Assembly (NCBI RefSeq): GCF_001653515.1
Contig: NZ_LYOY01000001.1
Span: 310,001 to 374,000, forward strand
DNA: 64,000 bases
DNA from: Streptomyces sp. ERV7
GTDB taxonomy: Bacteria; Actinomycetota; Actinomycetes; Streptomycetales; Streptomycetaceae
Direction of reading: 5' to 3'
The notes under the pieces were generated by a model that was given only the letters and a program-made list of their open reading frames with translations, was not told the origin of the DNA and ran no database searches. This document shows, piece after piece, positions 8,231 to 20,969 of the stretch. Position 1 is the stretch's first letter. Every line of letters begins with the position of its first letter. Position numbers and translations under genes: made by a program.

Positions 8231-11200
8231 CGAGGTGGCGGGCAATCGCTTCCGGGGTTCGCAGGATGAACAGATCACGGATCGTGATCACAGGGCCGAA
8301 TTCACGGCGGAGGAGTCCGACCAGGCGTACGGCCAGCATGGAGTGTCCCCCGAGGGAGACGAAGTCACTCACCGCGCTCACCTCGTCGTCGTCCAGGTCC
8401 AGGGCCTCCGCGAAGTACTCGCAGACCACGGCCTCGGTCTCGGTCTCCGGGCCGCGCTCGCCCGAAGTGGTCAGCGCGCCCAGCGGCTTGGGCTCCGGCA
8501 GGGCCTTGGTGTCGGCCTTGCCGTTCACCGTGAGCGGGATGCTGTCGACCTCGGCGTAGTGCGTCGGGCGCAGGAAGTCCGGGAGCGCGCTCCCCACCTC
8601 CGCGGCGACCGTCGCCAGCTCGGCGCCGTCCAGCACGAGGTAGGCGGCCAGTCGGTACGCACCGTCGACCTGCGGGTCGGGCTGGGCGACCGCGGCGGTG
8701 AACCGGACCGCCGGGTGCGCCGCGAACGCCGCCTCGACCTCGCCCAGTTCGACCCGGTGTCCGCGGATCTTGACCTGCTGGTCGGTGCGGCCGAGGTACA
8801 TCAGATTCCCGTCGGGCCGCCGCACCACCAGGTCGCCGGTGCGGTACATGCGCTCGCCGGGCTCGCCGAACGGGGACGCCACGAACCGGTGCGCGGTCTG
8901 GGCGTGCTGGCCCAGATAGCCGCGGGCGATGCCGACGCCCGTGACGTAGAGCTCACCCGGAACTCCGTCCGGGAGCGGCCGCAGCCACGGGTCCAGCACG
9001 AACACGTCGGTGTTGTCGATCGCCACGCCCACCACCGGGTCCTCGCACTCGAAGGTGCCGACGCCCAGGGTGTTGATGGTGTACTCGGTGGGTCCGTACA
9101 GGTTGTAGCCGACCGTTCCCTCGGTGCCGGCGAGCCGCTGCCACAGGGTCGGGGTGACCGCCTCGCCGCCCAGCAGCACCAGCGCGGGGCGCCGGGCCGG
9201 GTTGTCGAGCAGGCCCTCGGCCACCAGCTGCTGCGCGTACGTGGGGGTCACGTTGATGACGTCGATCCCGTGCTCGCCGCAGTACTCGACCAGGGCGGGC
9301 GCGTCGCGGCGCAGTTCCTCGTCGCAGATGTGCACCTCGTGGCCGTCGGCGAGCCACAGCAGCTCCTCCCACGACATGTCGAACGCGAACGACACGGTGT
9401 GGGCGATCCGGAACACCCGGTCGCCGTGCTCCGCCAGCACCGGCTCGAAGATCCGGCGCTGGTGGTTGATCAGCATGTTGGTGAGTCCGGCGTACTCGGT
9501 CACGACGCCCTTGGGCTTGCCCGTGGAACCGGAGGTGTAGATCGTGTACGCGGGGTGCCGCAGGCGCTGCGGGTCGCCCGGTGCGAACGTCACGTACGGC
9601 TCGGCCGCGGGAAGGGGGCGGTCCAGCTCGATCAGGTCACCGGTCAGCCGCCGCGACACGGCACTGACGGTGAGGATCGCGTCCGGGCGGGCGTCCTCGA
9701 CGATCGAGGCGATCCGCTCGTCCGGGTGGTCGAGCTCCAGGGGCACGTACGCGGCCCCGGTGCGCAGCACCGCGAAGAGCGCCACGATCGAGTCGAGGGA
9801 GCGCGGGATCGCGAGGCCCACGGTCCGCTCGGGACCGATGCCGCGCCCGGCGAGCACTCCCGCCAGTTGACGGCTGCGGTCACGGAGTTCCGCGAAGGTC
9901 ATGCTCCGCCCGTGCGAGACGAGCGCGACCCGCTCGGGGGCGCGGTCCGCCGCCAGGTCGAACCGGTCGACCACGGTGTCGGTGCCGATGTCGGTACGTA
10001 CACCGGGCTCGGGCACGGGCCCCAGGCCCCGCAGCGCGCCCACCGGTCCGGTCGAACCGGCGACGTCGTCCAGCACCCGTACGTAGTCGTCGAGGAGGCG
10101 ACGGGCGTCGTCGGTGGAGCCGTGGCGGTGTTCCAGCTTCACGGTGAGCCGTTCACCGGGGGTGACGACCCAGGTGAACGGGTAGTGCGTGGAGTCGTCC
10201 GACGTCACCGCGGTGATGCCGTGGCGGGCGTTCATCGCGTCGAACGCGTCCATGTCCAGGAAGTTCTGGAGCACGAACAGGTTGTCGAAGAGGGTGTCGT
10301 GGCCGCTGGCCCGCTGGATCTCGCCGAGGCCCAGGTGCTCGTGCTCCATCGCCTCGACCCGGGCCGTCTGGACGGCCGTCAGGTACTCCCGCACCGTGTC
10401 GCCCGGCCGGGCCCGCGTCCACATGGGCACGGTGTTGAGCAGCACGCCGACGATGTCGGAGAGGCCCTCGCCCTCGCGGCCGGAGACGGTCACGCCGAAC
10501 ACCGCCTCGCTCCGGCCGGTGTGCGCGCCGAGGAGCAGGCCGAACGCGCCGGTCAGGACCGAGTTCAGCGTGACGCCGTGCTCCTTTGCCACCCTCCGCA
10601 GCCGGTCGGACTGCTCGGCGGAGAGCGTGTGCACCAGCGCGGGCGGCAGGTCGGCCGAGAGGGACGGCGCCGGACCGGCGAGCAGGGTGGGGCCGGGGAG
10701 CCCGGCCAGATGCCGCGCCCAGAAGCGCTCCGAGACAGCCGGGTCCTTGGCCGCGATCTCCCGGGCGTAGTCCTCGAAACTCGGCGTGGCCGGGACCGCT
10801 TCCGCCGGCTCGCCGGCGAGCACGGACCGATAGGCCTCGAAGAGGTCCCGAAGGACGATCTCGCGTGACCACCCGTCCCACAGCAGCAGGTGGTAGCTGA
10901 GGAGGAGGCCGTCGCGGCCGTCGGGCAGCCGGACGACGGTCAGCCGGATCAGCGGCGCCTCGGCCGGGTCGAATCCGGTGTTGCGGTCCTGTACGCGCAG
11001 GGCTTCGACCTCCGCGTCGCCCGACAGCTCGACCGTGTGGACGTCGACGCGGCGGCCCGCCTTGAGGACCTGGACGGGGTTGCCGTCGTCGTCGGTGGTG
11101 AAGCCGGCGCCGACGCCCGGGTGCCGGGCCATCACGCGGGCCATGGCCTCCGCCAGGGCGTCGGTGTCCAGACGCCGGTCGAAGGCGAAGTAGCTCTGCG

Positions 11201-14200
11201 CGACGTAGTGTCCGGCCGAGCCGGCCATCTGGGCCTGGAAGTACAGGCCCCGCTGGAGCGGAGTGACCGGCGCCGTGCGCTCGGCCGTCGCGGCGGCGTC
11301 CGCGATGGCTTCCAGGGCGTTCAGCCAGTGCGCGGTGATCTCGTCGGGGATCTCCTCCGCGAGGGTGAAGGTGGCGTGCAGGCTGCCCGTGGCCTCGTCG
11401 GTCCAGGCGTTGACCTCGACGGCGTACGGGCTTCCGGCGTCGCCGCCGGTGATGTGCAGGGCCTGGGACTCGCTGCCCCGGCCGAGGTAGTTGAACAGCA
11501 CCTGCGGACGGGCGGTCAGCACCGGGGCCGTCTGCGGGTTGAGGTACCGCAGCCGGCCGTAGGCGATGTGCCCGGACTCGTCGGGCTGGCGCTCGGCGAG
11601 CTCGCGGGCCGCGGCGACCGGGTCGGTGTGCGCGGTGAGCCGGACGGGGGCGATGGCGGTGAACCAGCCGACCGTGCGGGTGTAGTCGTGGTGCTCCAGC
11701 ACGTGGACCCGGCCGTGCCGCTCCAGCTCGATCGCGAGATCGGCGGGGGACGGCTGGACGCGGGTGAGCGCGGTGCGCAGTGCGCCGCACAGCAGCTCGG
11801 TGAGCGCGACGCCGAGGGCGGCGGGCGCGGTACGGGTCACCAGGTCGCTGACGCCGGGGTCGAGCACCGCGGTGGTGTCGCGCAGTGCGCCGACCGCGGG
11901 CAGCAGCGGGGGTGCCTGGAGCGTGTCGATCCAGTGCCCGAGGCCTTCGGTACCTTCGGCGGCCCGGAGGGTCAGCGCCTCGGCGTACTCGGCGTAGGAC
12001 GTGGTCGTCGGCGCGAGGGGCTCCCCGCGCAGGGCCGACGCGAAGTCGTCGAGCAGGATCAGCCAGGACACCGCGTCGACCGCGAGGTGGTGCACGGTGA
12101 TCACCAAGGTGCGGGCCGCGGCGAGCCAGGTGACGGCGAAGACGTCCCCCGACTCGGGGTCGAGCAGTACGGCGGCCTCGTTCGCGGCGGCCTGGGCGTC
12201 GCCCGTGCCGGCGCGGACGACGGTGGCCTCGCGGGCCGGTTCGGTGCGCAGGCTCCATACCCCGTGCTCGGCGTGCAGCCGCAGCCGCAGGGCCGGGTGG
12301 GCGGCCAGCACGGCGTTCGCGGCGCGCCGCACCTCGGCGAGGCCGGTGCCCTCGGGCACCTCGATCGCCCTCGCCTGCGCGAACCGGGCGAGGGAGCCGC
12401 CCAGTTCCCGCTGGCGCAGGACGATCGGCGTGGGCGCCACCGGGCCGTCAACGCGGCGCGCGGGCGCCGGAGCGGACGGCTGGGCCCGGGGTACGCGGGT
12501 GCCCAGGTGCTCGGCGAGCGCCCGCGGCGTCTTCAGCAGGAACACGTCGCGCGGGGCGATCGGCAGACCGAGGGCCCTGGCCCGGTTGACCACGGTGATG
12601 GCCACGATGCTGTCGCCACCGGCACCGAAGAAGTCGGTGTCGGCGTCGGCCGCCGGGTGGGAGAGGGTGTCGGCGAAGACACCGACCAGCGAGTCGAGCA
12701 CGGAGTCGGCGACGGCCACCGGGGCGTCGTCCTTCGCCGCCCGCTCGATCAGGGCCTTGCGGTCCAGCTTGCCGTTGACGGTCAACGGCAGGGCGTCCAC
12801 CGGCAGGACCCGGCCCGGCACCATGTGCACGGGCAGCTTCTCGCCGAGGAGGGCGGAGAGGTCGCCCGGCACCCGGCCCACTATGTGCGCGACCAGGTGG
12901 TCCCCGCTGTCCGCCACGGTGACGGCCACGTCGACCACACCGTCGAGTTCCCGTACCGCGGACTCGACCTCACCGAGCTCGATGCGGAAGCCCTTGAGCT
13001 GCACCTGGTCGTCGGCGCGGCCGGCGAACTCCAGCTCACCGTCCAGGGTCCGGCGGGCGAGGTCGCCCGTGTGGTACATGCGGGAGCCGTCGGAGGCGAA
13101 CGGGTTCGCCACGAACCGGCCCGCGGTGAGGCCCGGCCGCCCCAGGTAGCCCAGCGCCACCTGGTCGCCGGCCACGTAGATGGCGCCGACCCGGCCCGGC
13201 GGCACCGGTTCGAGCCGGTCGTCGAGCAGGTAGGTGACCAGTCCGGGAACAGGGCCGCCGATGGGGCTGACGTCGTCGCCGAAGGCGAAGTCGTCGTCGG
13301 TCAGCACCCGGTGGGTGACGTGGACGGTGGTCTCGGTGATGCCGTACATGTTGACCAGTTCGGGCGCGCAGGCGCCGTGCCGCTCGACCCAGCCGCGCAG
13401 CCGTCCGAGGTCCAGCGCCTCGCCGCCGAAGATGACCCGGCGCAGGGCGGTGAGCGGCTCACCGGTGAGCCGGTCGGCCTCGATGAACTGGTAGAAGGCG
13501 GACGGCGTCTGGTTGAGCACCGTCACCCCGCGCTCACGGACCAGCCGGTGGAAGTCGACCGGGGAACGGGTCAGCCCGTAGTCGGGGACGAGCAGCTCGC
13601 CGCCGTACGCCAGGGCGCCCCACAGCTCCCAGACCGCGAAGTCGAAGGAGTACGAGTGGAACTGGACCCATACGTCGGCCGGGCCGAAGTCCATGTCCGG
13701 CTGGGTGTTGGCGAGCAGCGTCACCACGCTGGAGTGCGGGACGACGACGCCCTTGGGGCGGCCGGTCGAGCCGGAGGTGTAGATGACGTAGGCGGGGTCG
13801 TGCCGGCCGGCCTCCTCCGCCACGGCGTTCACGGTGTCCTGCGGCATGTCGTCGCCCTGCACCAGGACGCGGGCGGCGACGCCCGCCCGGTCGAGCAGGG
13901 CCGTGAAGCGCTCCCGCTGGTCGGGGGCGACGAGGACGGCCTGCGGGGCGGCGTCCGCGAGGATGTACTCCAGGCGCTCGTCCGGGTAGGCCATGTCCAG
14001 CGGTACGTACGCACCGCCCGCCGCGACGATCGCCACCAGGGCGACGACCTGCTCCAGGGAGCGCGGGACGGCGACGGCCACGCGCTGGCCCGGCCGGACC
14101 CCGGCCGCACGCAGGGCGGCGGCCAACTCGTTCTTCGCCCGCGCCAGTTCACCGTAGGTCAGCGACCGGGTGGTGCCGTCGAGGGCGCACTGGGTGACGG

Positions 14201-17200
14201 CGGTGGCGGCCGGGTTGCGGTCGGCGGCGGCGTCGAACAGGCCGCCGAGGGTCGTCGGCGCGATCCGTGCCGGGCTCCGCGTACTCTGCGGCTCCAGGTC
14301 GTCGACGGGGGCGTCCGGCCGGGTGAGCAGACCGCTGAGGGTGTGCGCGAAGCGGCGCAGGATCTCCTGGGCGGTGTTCTCGCGCAGCAGCTCGCCGTCG
14401 TAGATCAGGTTGAAGCGCGGGCGCCCGTCGAGGGACCGCTCCACGACCAGGGTCAGCGGGTAGTGCGGAGCTCCCTCGTTGACCAGGCCGGTGATGGACA
14501 GCGTGTCGCCGGGGCGGCGCAGGGCGGCCACGTCGGTCGCCACGTCGAACACCACGAGGGTGTCGAAGAGGGAGCCCACGCCGGCCTGGCGGCCGATCCT
14601 GGCCAGCGAGACGTGCTGGTGGGGCAGGACCGCGCCCTGGTGCTCGCGCACCGAGGTCAGCAGTTCGCGCGCCGTGGTGCCGGCGGCCCACCGCGCACGC
14701 AGCGGAACGGTGTTGATGAACAGACCGACCATGTCGCCGATGCCCGGTACGTCCGCGTCGCGGCCGGAGACGGTGGAGCCGAACACCACGTCGTCGCGGT
14801 GGAGGATGCCGCCGAGGGTCAGTGCCCAGGCGCTGTGCACGGCCACGCTCAGGGTGACACCGGCCGACCGGGCGGCCGCGTCGATGTCGTACTCCGGGTC
14901 CACCGAGGTGTCGGCGAACCGGTCGGAGGGGGTGTGCCCTTCGGCCACCAGGGAGGGGCCGGGCAGCTCGGCCAGCTCGGCGGACCACACCCGGTCGCTC
15001 TCGTCGGCGTCGCGTCCCGCGAGCCAGGCGACGTAGTCGGGGAAGCCGCCCACCGGATGCACGGTCCCCGGCGCGTGGTACTCGGCGAGCAGTGCGCGCA
15101 GCATCGGCGGCACCGACCAGCCGTCGGCGATGATGTGGTGCACGGTCTGGACCAGGACGTTCCGGCCGGACTCAGGGTCGCGGATCAGCGTGAAACGCAT
15201 CAGCGGACCGGTGGCCAGGTCGAATCCGGCGCGGCGGTCCCGCTCCGCGTGGTCGCGGATCTCCTCGTCGGTGATGCCGGGCCGGTCGAGCGTGGTGAAG
15301 GGCGCCTGGACCCCGCCTTCGAGTACGGAGACGACCCGGCCGTCGGCGAGGGCCGTGAACCGTGCGGCCAGGTTCGGGTACAGCGTCAGCAGCCGGGTGG
15401 CCGCGGCCGCGAGCCGGGCGGCGTCGACCTCGCCCTCCAGCGTCAGCAGTTGCTGTTCGACGTAACTGCCCGCGGAGTCGTCGTCGAAGACCGAGTGGAA
15501 GTACAGGCCTTCCTGGAGCGGCGTCAGGGGCAGGACGGCGCGCAGCGCGGAGCCGTCCAGCGCGTCGACGTCGGCCTGGGTCAGCCGCACCAGCGGGAAG
15601 TCGCTCGGCGAGTGGCCGCCCTCGTCGAGCGCCGCCAGTCCGGCGAGCGCCGCCCGGAAGTACCCGCCGATCGTGTCGATGTCCGTGTCGGTGAACATCC
15701 CCTCGGGCCAGGAGATGGTGGTGACCAGTTCGAACTCGCCGGTGGCGGCGGGTTCGGCGATCGCGTTGAACTCCAGGGCGCGCGGCAGGCGCATCCTCGG
15801 GTCGCGCTTCTCGCCCAGCTGTCCGGTGGCTCCGGAGAGCTGCCAGTCACCGGACGCGCCCGCGTCGAAGCGACCCAGGTAGTTGAAGAGGACCTGGGGC
15901 GCGGGGGCCGTGAAGGCGGCGTCGGACAGGTAGCGCAGGGCGCCGTAGGAGAGGCCGTTGCTCGGTACGCGGGCGAGGTCTTCCTTGACCGCCTTGAGAG
16001 CGGCGGCGAGGTACTGGGGGCCGGTGAGGTCGCCCGATGTGCCGGGGTCCACGGTCACGGGGAACAGCGTCGTGAACCAGCCGACGGTCCGCGACAGCTC
16101 CGGCTCGATGCCACAGGCGCCCACCACGTGGCGCCCTTCGCGTCCGTGGCCCTCCAGTTCGATGTGAGCGAAGGTCTGGTCCTGGCCGCGGTCGCGGCGC
16201 CACCGGGCGAGGGCGACGGCGAGCGCGGTCAGCAGGACGTCGTTGACGCCCGCGTGGAACTTCGCCGGGACCTCTCCCAGCAGCGCGCTCGTGGCCTCGG
16301 GGCCGACCGTGACGGTCACCTGGCGCTCCCGCTCGACCGTGTCTGCCTCGCACAGCGCCCGCCTGCCCAGCGGGGCGTCCGGCCCCGGCAGCGGACGTGC
16401 GAAGTGGGCGCGGTCCGCGTCGAAGGACGCGCTCTCCAGCTGCTGCGTCCAGCGCCGGAACGACGTGCCCACGGCGGGCAGTTCGATGCTCTCGCCCGTG
16501 GAGCACTGGCGCCAGGCCGTGGCCAGGTCCTCCATCAGGACCCGCCAGGACACTCCGTCGATCACCACGTGGTGGACGACGACGACCAGTTGGCGTGCCT
16601 CACGGCGCCAGACGGCCCGGAGCATCACGCCGTTGTCGGGGTCCAGGGCCTCGGTGGCGAGGGCCACGCACGCGTCGGGCGAACCGTCGCTCTCCTGCCA
16701 TCCGGCCGCCGCCGTGCCGGCCGCCGGGATGTCGAAGCTCCAGCGCTCCCCGCGTACGAGTCTGGCGCGCAGCATGTCGTGCCGTGCCACGACGGCGGTG
16801 AGGACGGCGTCGAGGGCGTCGGCGGTGAGGTCCGCCGGGGTGTTCAGGACGACCGACTGGACGAAGCCGTCGATCGCCCGTGTGGTCTCGCCGAGCCACT
16901 GGACGATGGGCGATCCCTTGACGGGGCCGGTGGCGATGTCGTCGTGGTCCACCCGGGCCACGTCCTCGCGGCTCGCCACCGCCGCCAGTGCGCCCAGCCG
17001 GCTGTGGGTGAAGATCTGTCCCGCGGTGACGTAGAGGCCCGCCTCGCGCAGTGCGCTCAGGAGCGAGATCGCGAGGATGCTGTCCCCGCCGAGCTGGAAG
17101 AAGTCCTGGTCGACGCCGACCTCTTCCAGCCGCATCACCGACGCGACGGCCGCGCACACGGCGCGTTCGTCGTCGGTGGAGGGCTTCACGAAGGAGCCGG

Positions 17201-19124
17201 TGACGATCTCGGGCTCGGGCAGGGCGCGCCGGTCCAGCTTGCCGTTCGCGGTGAGCGGGAACTCCCGCATCACGACGACGTGGGCCGGCACCATGTACTC
17301 CACCATGTGCTCGGTGGCCCATGCCTTGACGTCGTCCGCCCGCAGGTCCTCGCTGTCGGCGGCCGGGATCACGTACCCCACGAGGTAGGTGCCGCCCGCG
17401 CTGTTCTTGTTGGCGACGACGCAGGTGTGCCGCACCGCGGGGTGTTCGGCGAGACCGGCCTCGACGTCCTCCAGTTCGAGCCGCATGCCGCGGATCTTGA
17501 TCTGGTTGTCGGCCCGGCCGAGGAAGTCCAGGGACCCGTCCGGGGCGAACCGTGCCAGGTCGCCGGTCCGGTACAGACGGGAGCCGTCGGCCGCGAAGGG
17601 GTTCGCCACGAAGCGGGACGCGGTCAGGCCGGGGGCGTTCACATAGCCGCGGCCCAGGAGGAAGCCGCCCGCATAGAGCTCGCCGCCGACGCCGGTCGGC
17701 ACCGGGCGCAGCTCGTCGTCCAGCACGTACAGCTGGGTGTTGGGGTTGGCCTTGCCGATGGAGGTCGACAGGCGCTCGGCCTCGCCCCGGTAGATGACGT
17801 GGGAGACGCCGATGGTGGTCTCGGCCGGTCCGTAGCCGTGGTACATGGGGATGTCGAGCTTGGTGCGGAACCGCTCGTACAGCTCCGGGGTGAGCACCTC
17901 GCCGCCGCACCACACGTGCCGCAGGCTGTCCAGGCGCCCGGAGTCGCCGGCCATCTCCAGCAGGACGTCGAGCATGGACGACACGAGGTAGGTGAAGGTG
18001 ACGCGCTCCTGGGCGATCACGCTCAGCAGATGGTGCGGGTCGCGCTCGCCGCCGGGTCGCAGGACGACCAGCTTTCCGCCGCACACCAGGGGCAGGAAGA
18101 CCTCGTTGATGGATATGTCGAAGGACAGCGGCGCCTTGAACAGCGACGCGTCGTCGTCGCCGAAGCCGAGGATCTCCCTGGACTGCCACAGCAGGCGTTC
18201 GCTGATCGCCTCGTGCCGGATCATGGCGCCCTTGGGGCGGCCGGTGGAGCCGGAGGTGAAGATCACGTAGGCCAGGGAGTCGCCGCGGACGGTCACCCCG
18301 GGGGCCTCGACGGGTTCACCGCCGTACGCCCAGTCGTCGATGTCGACGGCGACGGCGGCCGGTTCGGCGCTGTCGTACGCACCGGAGCCGTTGAGCTGCA
18401 GGACGACCCGCGCGTCGTCGATGACGACGGCACGGCGCGCGGCCGGCCACTGCGGATCGAGCGGAACGAAGGCGCAGCCCGCCTGGAGCACGCCGAGCAG
18501 ACCGATCACCATGTCGGCGGAGCGGCCCAGCGAGATCCCGACGACCTGCTCGGCGCCGAGTCCGCGGCCGATCAGATGGTGGGCCAGCTGGGCCGAGAGC
18601 TCCGCCGTCTGACGGTAGGTCAGACAACGGCGCTCGTCCACGACGGCGACCGCGTCCGGCCGGGAGCGCGCCTGCTCCAGGAACATCTCCACGATGGTCG
18701 GCCGGACCCGGTCGGCCCGGGTGTCGTTCCACTCGGCCAGGGTCTTGAGCCGCTCCGCCGCACCGGACGGGCCGATGGTGCCGAGGGGCCGGTCCGGGAA
18801 GTCCGTCAGGTCGTCCAGCGCGAGCTGCGCGTCGGAGAGCAGGACACCCTCGGGGACCGAGATCCGCACCCCGTCCGGGGCCGCGTCGTCGACCTCCCAA
18901 CCGCCGGGCGCGCCGCCGCCGTTGCCGACCCATCCGAGGACGTCCGCGAACAGCGTGCCCGGGGTGAGGTCCAGGCCCTCCGGGCTCCGGCCGGTCGCCC
19001 AGTACGACAGCCCGATGGCGCACGCCCCGGCGATGGTCCGGTCGGAGTGGTCGCCGGCGCGCCGGCGCACGTCGGCCAGGCGCGTAAGGGGGATCAGCAC
19101 GAGACGAGCGCTCGGTTCCATCAT
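8217..19124 (-). CDS. cchH: Coelichelin synthetase CchH (trimodular NRPS)
   Basis: About 3635 aa. Order: a condensation-domain remnant of ~120 residues, A1, T1 (GGDSILAI near 17080), E1 ([10 protein letters not shown] near 16560), C2 (HHIIADGWS near 15130), A2, T2 (GGDSIVAI near 12620), E2 ([10 protein letters not shown] near 12090), C3 (near 10880), A3 and T3 (LGGHSMLAV near 8345). Specificity residues: A1 DINYWGGIG (formyl-hydroxyornithine type), A2 DFWNIGMVH (threonine), A3 DMENLGLIN (hydroxyornithine type). This matches coelichelin synthetase, which makes a tetrapeptide from three modules. There is no thioesterase domain. C3 reads HLLLWDG where HHxxxDG is expected. Start ATG 19124; ATG 19121 is equally possible. 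A double iron box lies just upstream. Confidence 0.97.
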   Translation of the reverse strand: MMEPSARLVLIPLTRLADVRRRAGDHSDRTIAGACAIGLSYWATGRSPEGLDLTPGTLFADVLGWVGNGGGAPGGWEVDDAAPDGVRISVPEGVLLSDAQLALDDLTDFPDRPLGTIGPSGAAERLKTLAEWNDTRADRVRPTIVEMFLEQARSRPDAVAVVDERRCLTYRQTAELSAQLAHHLIGRGLGAEQVVGISLGRSADMVIGLLGVLQAGCAFVPLDPQWPAARRAVVIDDARVVLQLNGSGAYDSAEPAAVAVDIDDWAYGGEPVEAPGVTVRGDSLAYVIFTSGSTGRPKGAMIRHEAISERLLWQSREILGFGDDDASLFKAPLSFDISINEVFLPLVCGGKLVVLRPGGERDPHHLLSVIAQERVTFTYLVSSMLDVLLEMAGDSGRLDSLRHVWCGGEVLTPELYERFRTKLDIPMYHGYGPAETTIGVSHVIYRGEAERLSTSIGKANPNTQLYVLDDELRPVPTGVGGELYAGGFLLGRGYVNAPGLTASRFVANPFAADGSRLYRTGDLARFAPDGSLDFLGRADNQIKIRGMRLELEDVEAGLAEHPAVRHTCVVANKNSAGGTYLVGYVIPAADSEDLRADDVKAWATEHMVEYMVPAHVVVMREFPLTANGKLDRRALPEPEIVTGSFVKPSTDDERAVCAAVASVMRLEEVGVDQDFFQLGGDSILAISLLSALREAGLYVTAGQIFTHSRLGALAAVASREDVARVDHDDIATGPVKGSPIVQWLGETTRAIDGFVQSVVLNTPADLTADALDAVLTAVVARHDMLRARLVRGERWSFDIPAAGTAAAGWQESDGSPDACVALATEALDPDNGVMLRAVWRREARQLVVVVHHVVIDGVSWRVLMEDLATAWRQCSTGESIELPAVGTSFRRWTQQLESASFDADRAHFARPLPGPDAPLGRRALCEADTVERERQVTVTVGPEATSALLGEVPAKFHAGVNDVLLTALAVALARWRRDRGQDQTFAHIELEGHGREGRHVVGACGIEPELSRTVGWFTTLFPVTVDPGTSGDLTGPQYLAAALKAVKEDLARVPSNGLSYGALRYLSDAAFTAPAPQVLFNYLGRFDAGASGDWQLSGATGQLGEKRDPRMRLPRALEFNAIAEPAATGEFELVTTISWPEGMFTDTDIDTIGGYFRAALAGLAALDEGGHSPSDFPLVRLTQADVDALDGSALRAVLPLTPLQEGLYFHSVFDDDSAGSYVEQQLLTLEGEVDAARLAAAATRLLTLYPNLAARFTALADGRVVSVLEGGVQAPFTTLDRPGITDEEIRDHAERDRRAGFDLATGPLMRFTLIRDPESGRNVLVQTVHHIIADGWSVPPMLRALLAEYHAPGTVHPVGGFPDYVAWLAGRDADESDRVWSAELAELPGPSLVAEGHTPSDRFADTSVDPEYDIDAAARSAGVTLSVAVHSAWALTLGGILHRDDVVFGSTVSGRDADVPGIGDMVGLFINTVPLRARWAAGTTARELLTSVREHQGAVLPHQHVSLARIGRQAGVGSLFDTLVVFDVATDVAALRRPGDTLSITGLVNEGAPHYPLTLVVERSLDGRPRFNLIYDGELLRENTAQEILRRFAHTLSGLLTRPDAPVDDLEPQSTRSPARIAPTTLGGLFDAAADRNPAATAVTQCALDGTTRSLTYGELARAKNELAAALRAAGVRPGQRVAVAVPRSLEQVVALVAIVAAGGAYVPLDMAYPDERLEYILADAAPQAVLVAPDQRERFTALLDRAGVAARVLVQGDDMPQDTVNAVAEEAGRHDPAYVIYTSGSTGRPKGVVVPHSSVVTLLANTQPDMDFGPADVWVQFHSYSFDFAVWELWGALAYGGELLVPDYGLTRSPVDFHRLVRERGVTVLNQTPSAFYQFIEADRLTGEPLTALRRVIFGGEALDLGRLRGWVERHGACAPELVNMYGITETTVHVTHRVLTDDDFAFGDDVSPIGGPVPGLVTYLLDDRLEPVPPGRVGAIYVAGDQVALGYLGRPGLTAGRFVANPFASDGSRMYHTGDLARRTLDGELEFAGRADDQVQLKGFRIELGEVESAVRELDGVVDVAVTVADSGDHLVAHIVGRVPGDLSALLGEKLPVHMVPGRVLPVDALPLTVNGKLDRKALIERAAKDDAPVAVADSVLDSLVGVFADTLSHPAADADTDFFGAGGDSIVAITVVNRARALGLPIAPRDVFLLKTPRALAEHLGTRVPRAQPSAPAPARRVDGPVAPTPIVLRQRELGGSLARFAQARAIEVPEGTGLAEVRRAANAVLAAHPALRLRLHAEHGVWSLRTEPAREATVVRAGTGDAQAAANEAAVLLDPESGDVFAVTWLAAARTLVITVHHLAVDAVSWLILLDDFASALRGEPLAPTTTSYAEYAEALTLRAAEGTEGLGHWIDTLQAPPLLPAVGALRDTTAVLDPGVSDLVTRTAPAALGVALTELLCGALRTALTRVQPSPADLAIELERHGRVHVLEHHDYTRTVGWFTAIAPVRLTAHTDPVAAARELAERQPDESGHIAYGRLRYLNPQTAPVLTARPQVLFNYLGRGSESQALHITGGDAGSPYAVEVNAWTDEATGSLHATFTLAEEIPDEITAHWLNALEAIADAAATAERTAPVTPLQRGLYFQAQMAGSAGHYVAQSYFAFDRRLDTDALAEAMARVMARHPGVGAGFTTDDDGNPVQVLKAGRRVDVHTVELSGDAEVEALRVQDRNTGFDPAEAPLIRLTVVRLPDGRDGLLLSYHLLLWDGWSREIVLRDLFEAYRSVLAGEPAEAVPATPSFEDYAREIAAKDPAVSERFWARHLAGLPGPTLLAGPAPSLSADLPPALVHTLSAEQSDRLRRVAKEHGVTLNSVLTGAFGLLLGAHTGRSEAVFGVTVSGREGEGLSDIVGVLLNTVPMWTRARPGDTVREYLTAVQTARVEAMEHEHLGLGEIQRASGHDTLFDNLFVLQNFLDMDAFDAMNARHGITAVTSDDSTHYPFTWVVTPGERLTVKLEHRHGSTDDARRLLDDYVRVLDDVAGSTGPVGALRGLGPVPEPGVRTDIGTDTVVDRFDLAADRAPERVALVSHGRSMTFAELRDRSRQLAGVLAGRGIGPERTVGLAIPRSLDSIVALFAVLRTGAAYVPLELDHPDERIASIVEDARPDAILTVSAVSRRLTGDLIELDRPLPAAEPYVTFAPGDPQRLRHPAYTIYTSGSTGKPKGVVTEYAGLTNMLINHQRRIFEPVLAEHGDRVFRIAHTVSFAFDMSWEELLWLADGHEVHICDEELRRDAPALVEYCGEHGIDVINVTPTYAQQLVAEGLLDNPARRPALVLLGGEAVTPTLWQRLAGTEGTVGYNLYGPTEYTINTLGVGTFECEDPVVGVAIDNTDVFVLDPWLRPLPDGVPGELYVTGVGIARGYLGQHAQTAHRFVASPFGEPGERMYRTGDLVVRRPDGNLMYLGRTDQQVKIRGHRVELGEVEAAFAAHPAVRFTAAVAQPDPQVDGAYRLAAYLVLDGAELATVAAEVGSALPDFLRPTHYAEVDSIPLTVNGKADTKALPEPKPLGALTTSGERGPETETEAVVCEYFAEALDLDDDEVSAVSDFVSLGGHSMLAVRLVGLLRREFGPVITIRDLFILRTPEAIARHLDDNS

Positions 19125-19151
19125 TGAAGACTCAACACCCTTCCAAGGTAC

Positions 19152-19185
19152 TAAGGCCACCCTAACCTAAGTTAGGTTTGCCTAA
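19152..19185 (-). promoter_or_regulatory. Two overlapping iron boxes upstream of cchH
   Basis: On the minus strand, 19170-19152 reads TTAGGTTAGGGTGGCCTTA (15 of 19 to consensus) and 19185-19167 reads TTAGGCAAACCTAACTTAG (13 of 19). The upstream box covers the cchG stop codon; the nearer one lies 28 bases before the cchH start. Confidence 0.8.
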
Positions 19186-20969
19186 CTACCATCTCTCCAG
19201 GCCCGCCAGAGGCGCGCGTAGCGGCCGCCCAGGGCCACCAACTCCTCGTGCGTGCCCTGTTCCACGACGCGGCCCGCGTCCAGCACGGCGATCCGGTCGG
19301 CCGCCACCGCCTGGGTCAGCCGGTGCGCCACGAACAACGTGGTCCGCCCGGAACAGGCGGCCAGGACGGCCCGTTCCAGTGCGGCGGCACCCTCGCTGCC
19401 CGCCTCGGCGGTCGACTCGTCGAGCACCACCACGGGGGCACGGCCCAACACCAGCCGGGTCAGGGCGATATGGGCGACCTTGGTGCCGTCCAGGCGCTCA
19501 CCGCCCTCGCCGACCGCGGTGCGCAGTCCGTCGGGCAGCGCCTCGACCCACTCGTGAGCGCCCACGGTGCGCAGCGCGTCCATGAGCTGGGAGTCGGTCG
19601 CCCCGGGTGCGGCCAGCCTCAGATCGTCGGCGAGTGAGCCGGAGAACACATGGGTCTCCTGGGTCAGGATGCTGACCAACGCCCTCGCCCCGGCCTCGTC
19701 CAGGTCGGCGAGGTCGGTCGCCCCGATGCGCACCGAACCGGCCTGCGGGGTCCCGATGCCGGCGATGAGTGCGGCCAGGGTCGACTTGCCCGCGCCCGTC
19801 GCGCCCACCAGGGCCAGCGAACCGCCCGCCGGGATCGACAGACTGACGTCCCGCAGCACCGGATCCTCGGCACCGGGATAGGTGAAGGTGAGCCCTTCCA
19901 CCGCCACCGGGTACCGGGTGTCGTCCGCCACCACGGCCGTCGAGTCGCCCACCAGGCGCTCCGCCGTGGACTCCGACAGGACCCCGACGAGCCGGGTCAG
20001 GCTCGCACCCGACTTCTGCGCCTCGTCGAAGGTGAACATGATGGCGCCCAGCGGGGTGAACAGACGGTGGAACACCAGCGGAGCCGCCGACACCGCGCCA
20101 AGGGTGGCGGAGTCGGTCTCCAGCAGGGCGTAGCCGACCACGAGGATCAGGACCAGGCCGATGAACTCCGCGCGGTTCTCCCTGCCGACGAACCGGCCGA
20201 AGAGGCGGAAGACATCGATTCCGATGTCCCTCACCCGCCGGGAGTCGACGGACACCTTCTCGCGGAAGGCTTCCTCCAGGCGGTACGCCCGTACTGTGTC
20301 GATGCCGTCCAGACCGCTGATCAGCGCCTGCGCGCGGTCGGCCTGGGCGGACCGCTGCTTCTGGTAGAGCGGGGCGGACCGGGGAAGGTACCAGCGCAGC
20401 GCCAACCCGTAGGCGGGCAGTGCACAGGCACCCGCCAGACCGAGCCGCCAGTCGAGCCCGAACATGCCGACCGTGGCGATGGCCACCAGCACGCCCGCGG
20501 AGAACACCGTGGGGATCGCCGAGCGGATGCCCCGGGACAGCACGGCGACATCGTCGCCGACCCGGGAGAGCACATCGCCGCGGCCCACCTGTTCGACCCG
20601 GGCGCTGGGCATGCCCAGCACGGCCCGGACGGCGCCTTCGCGCAGCTGCGCGAGCAGGTCGGCACCGAGCCGCCCGATCAGGTAGGTCGACACCGCGGTG
20701 GCCGCCGCGCCGAGCAGCGCGGCGGCCACCATCCACACCCCGATCGTGACCAGGGCCGAACCCGGTTCGCCCTCGGTCACCCCGTCCACCACTCGACTGA
20801 GCAGGAGCACCGGGAGCATCTGGAGCGCCGCCCCGGCCACCGTGCTGAACACGGTGGCCGCTGTCAGCCAGGGCATCTCGCGACAGTGTGCCGCGACCCA
20901 TCGGGCCGCCTCACGTCCGGTCGTCGTGCGCAGGGTTGCCGGGGCGACGCGCGTGTGTGTAGTGCTCAC
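19182..20969 (-). CDS. cchG: ABC exporter half-transporter CchG
   Basis: A 595-aa half-transporter with an N-terminal six-helix domain (from about residue 37) and a C-terminal NBD. Walker A is canonical (LVGATGAGKSTLAALIAG), as are the Q-loop (SILTQETHVFSGSL), Walker B (VVVLDEST) and the H-loop (LFVAHRLT). The signature is degenerate: ERLDGTKVAHIALTR where LSGGQRQR is expected. This is the mirror image of CchI, which keeps the signature but has lost Walker A, so the two should form a heterodimer with one active and one dead ATP site. The GTG start at 20969 overlaps the cchF stop (GTGA). Siderophore export is the likely role by context. Confidence 0.9.
   Translation of the reverse strand: MSTTHTRVAPATLRTTTGREAARWVAAHCREMPWLTAATVFSTVAGAALQMLPVLLLSRVVDGVTEGEPGSALVTIGVWMVAAALLGAAATAVSTYLIGRLGADLLAQLREGAVRAVLGMPSARVEQVGRGDVLSRVGDDVAVLSRGIRSAIPTVFSAGVLVAIATVGMFGLDWRLGLAGACALPAYGLALRWYLPRSAPLYQKQRSAQADRAQALISGLDGIDTVRAYRLEEAFREKVSVDSRRVRDIGIDVFRLFGRFVGRENRAEFIGLVLILVVGYALLETDSATLGAVSAAPLVFHRLFTPLGAIMFTFDEAQKSGASLTRLVGVLSESTAERLVGDSTAVVADDTRYPVAVEGLTFTYPGAEDPVLRDVSLSIPAGGSLALVGATGAGKSTLAALIAGIGTPQAGSVRIGATDLADLDEAGARALVSILTQETHVFSGSLADDLRLAAPGATDSQLMDALRTVGAHEWVEALPDGLRTAVGEGGERLDGTKVAHIALTRLVLGRAPVVVLDESTAEAGSEGAAALERAVLAACSGRTTLFVAHRLTQAVAADRIAVLDAGRVVEQGTHEELVALGGRYARLWRAWRDGS

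Noticed and set aside
8217..8278. Starting cchI at 8278
   Set aside because: This would add 16 residues overlapping cchH with no homology or Shine-Dalgarno; ATG 8230 or 8215 fits better.
7485..10868. A 1127-codon plus-strand open frame opposite cchI/cchH
   Set aside because: Shadow of the real minus-strand genes, with no recognisable domains.
10890..19127. A 2745-codon open frame on the plus strand opposite cchH
   Set aside because: It mirrors the GC-rich minus-strand NRPS frame, has no domains and is low-complexity Arg/Gly/Val-rich; cchH is unmistakable.
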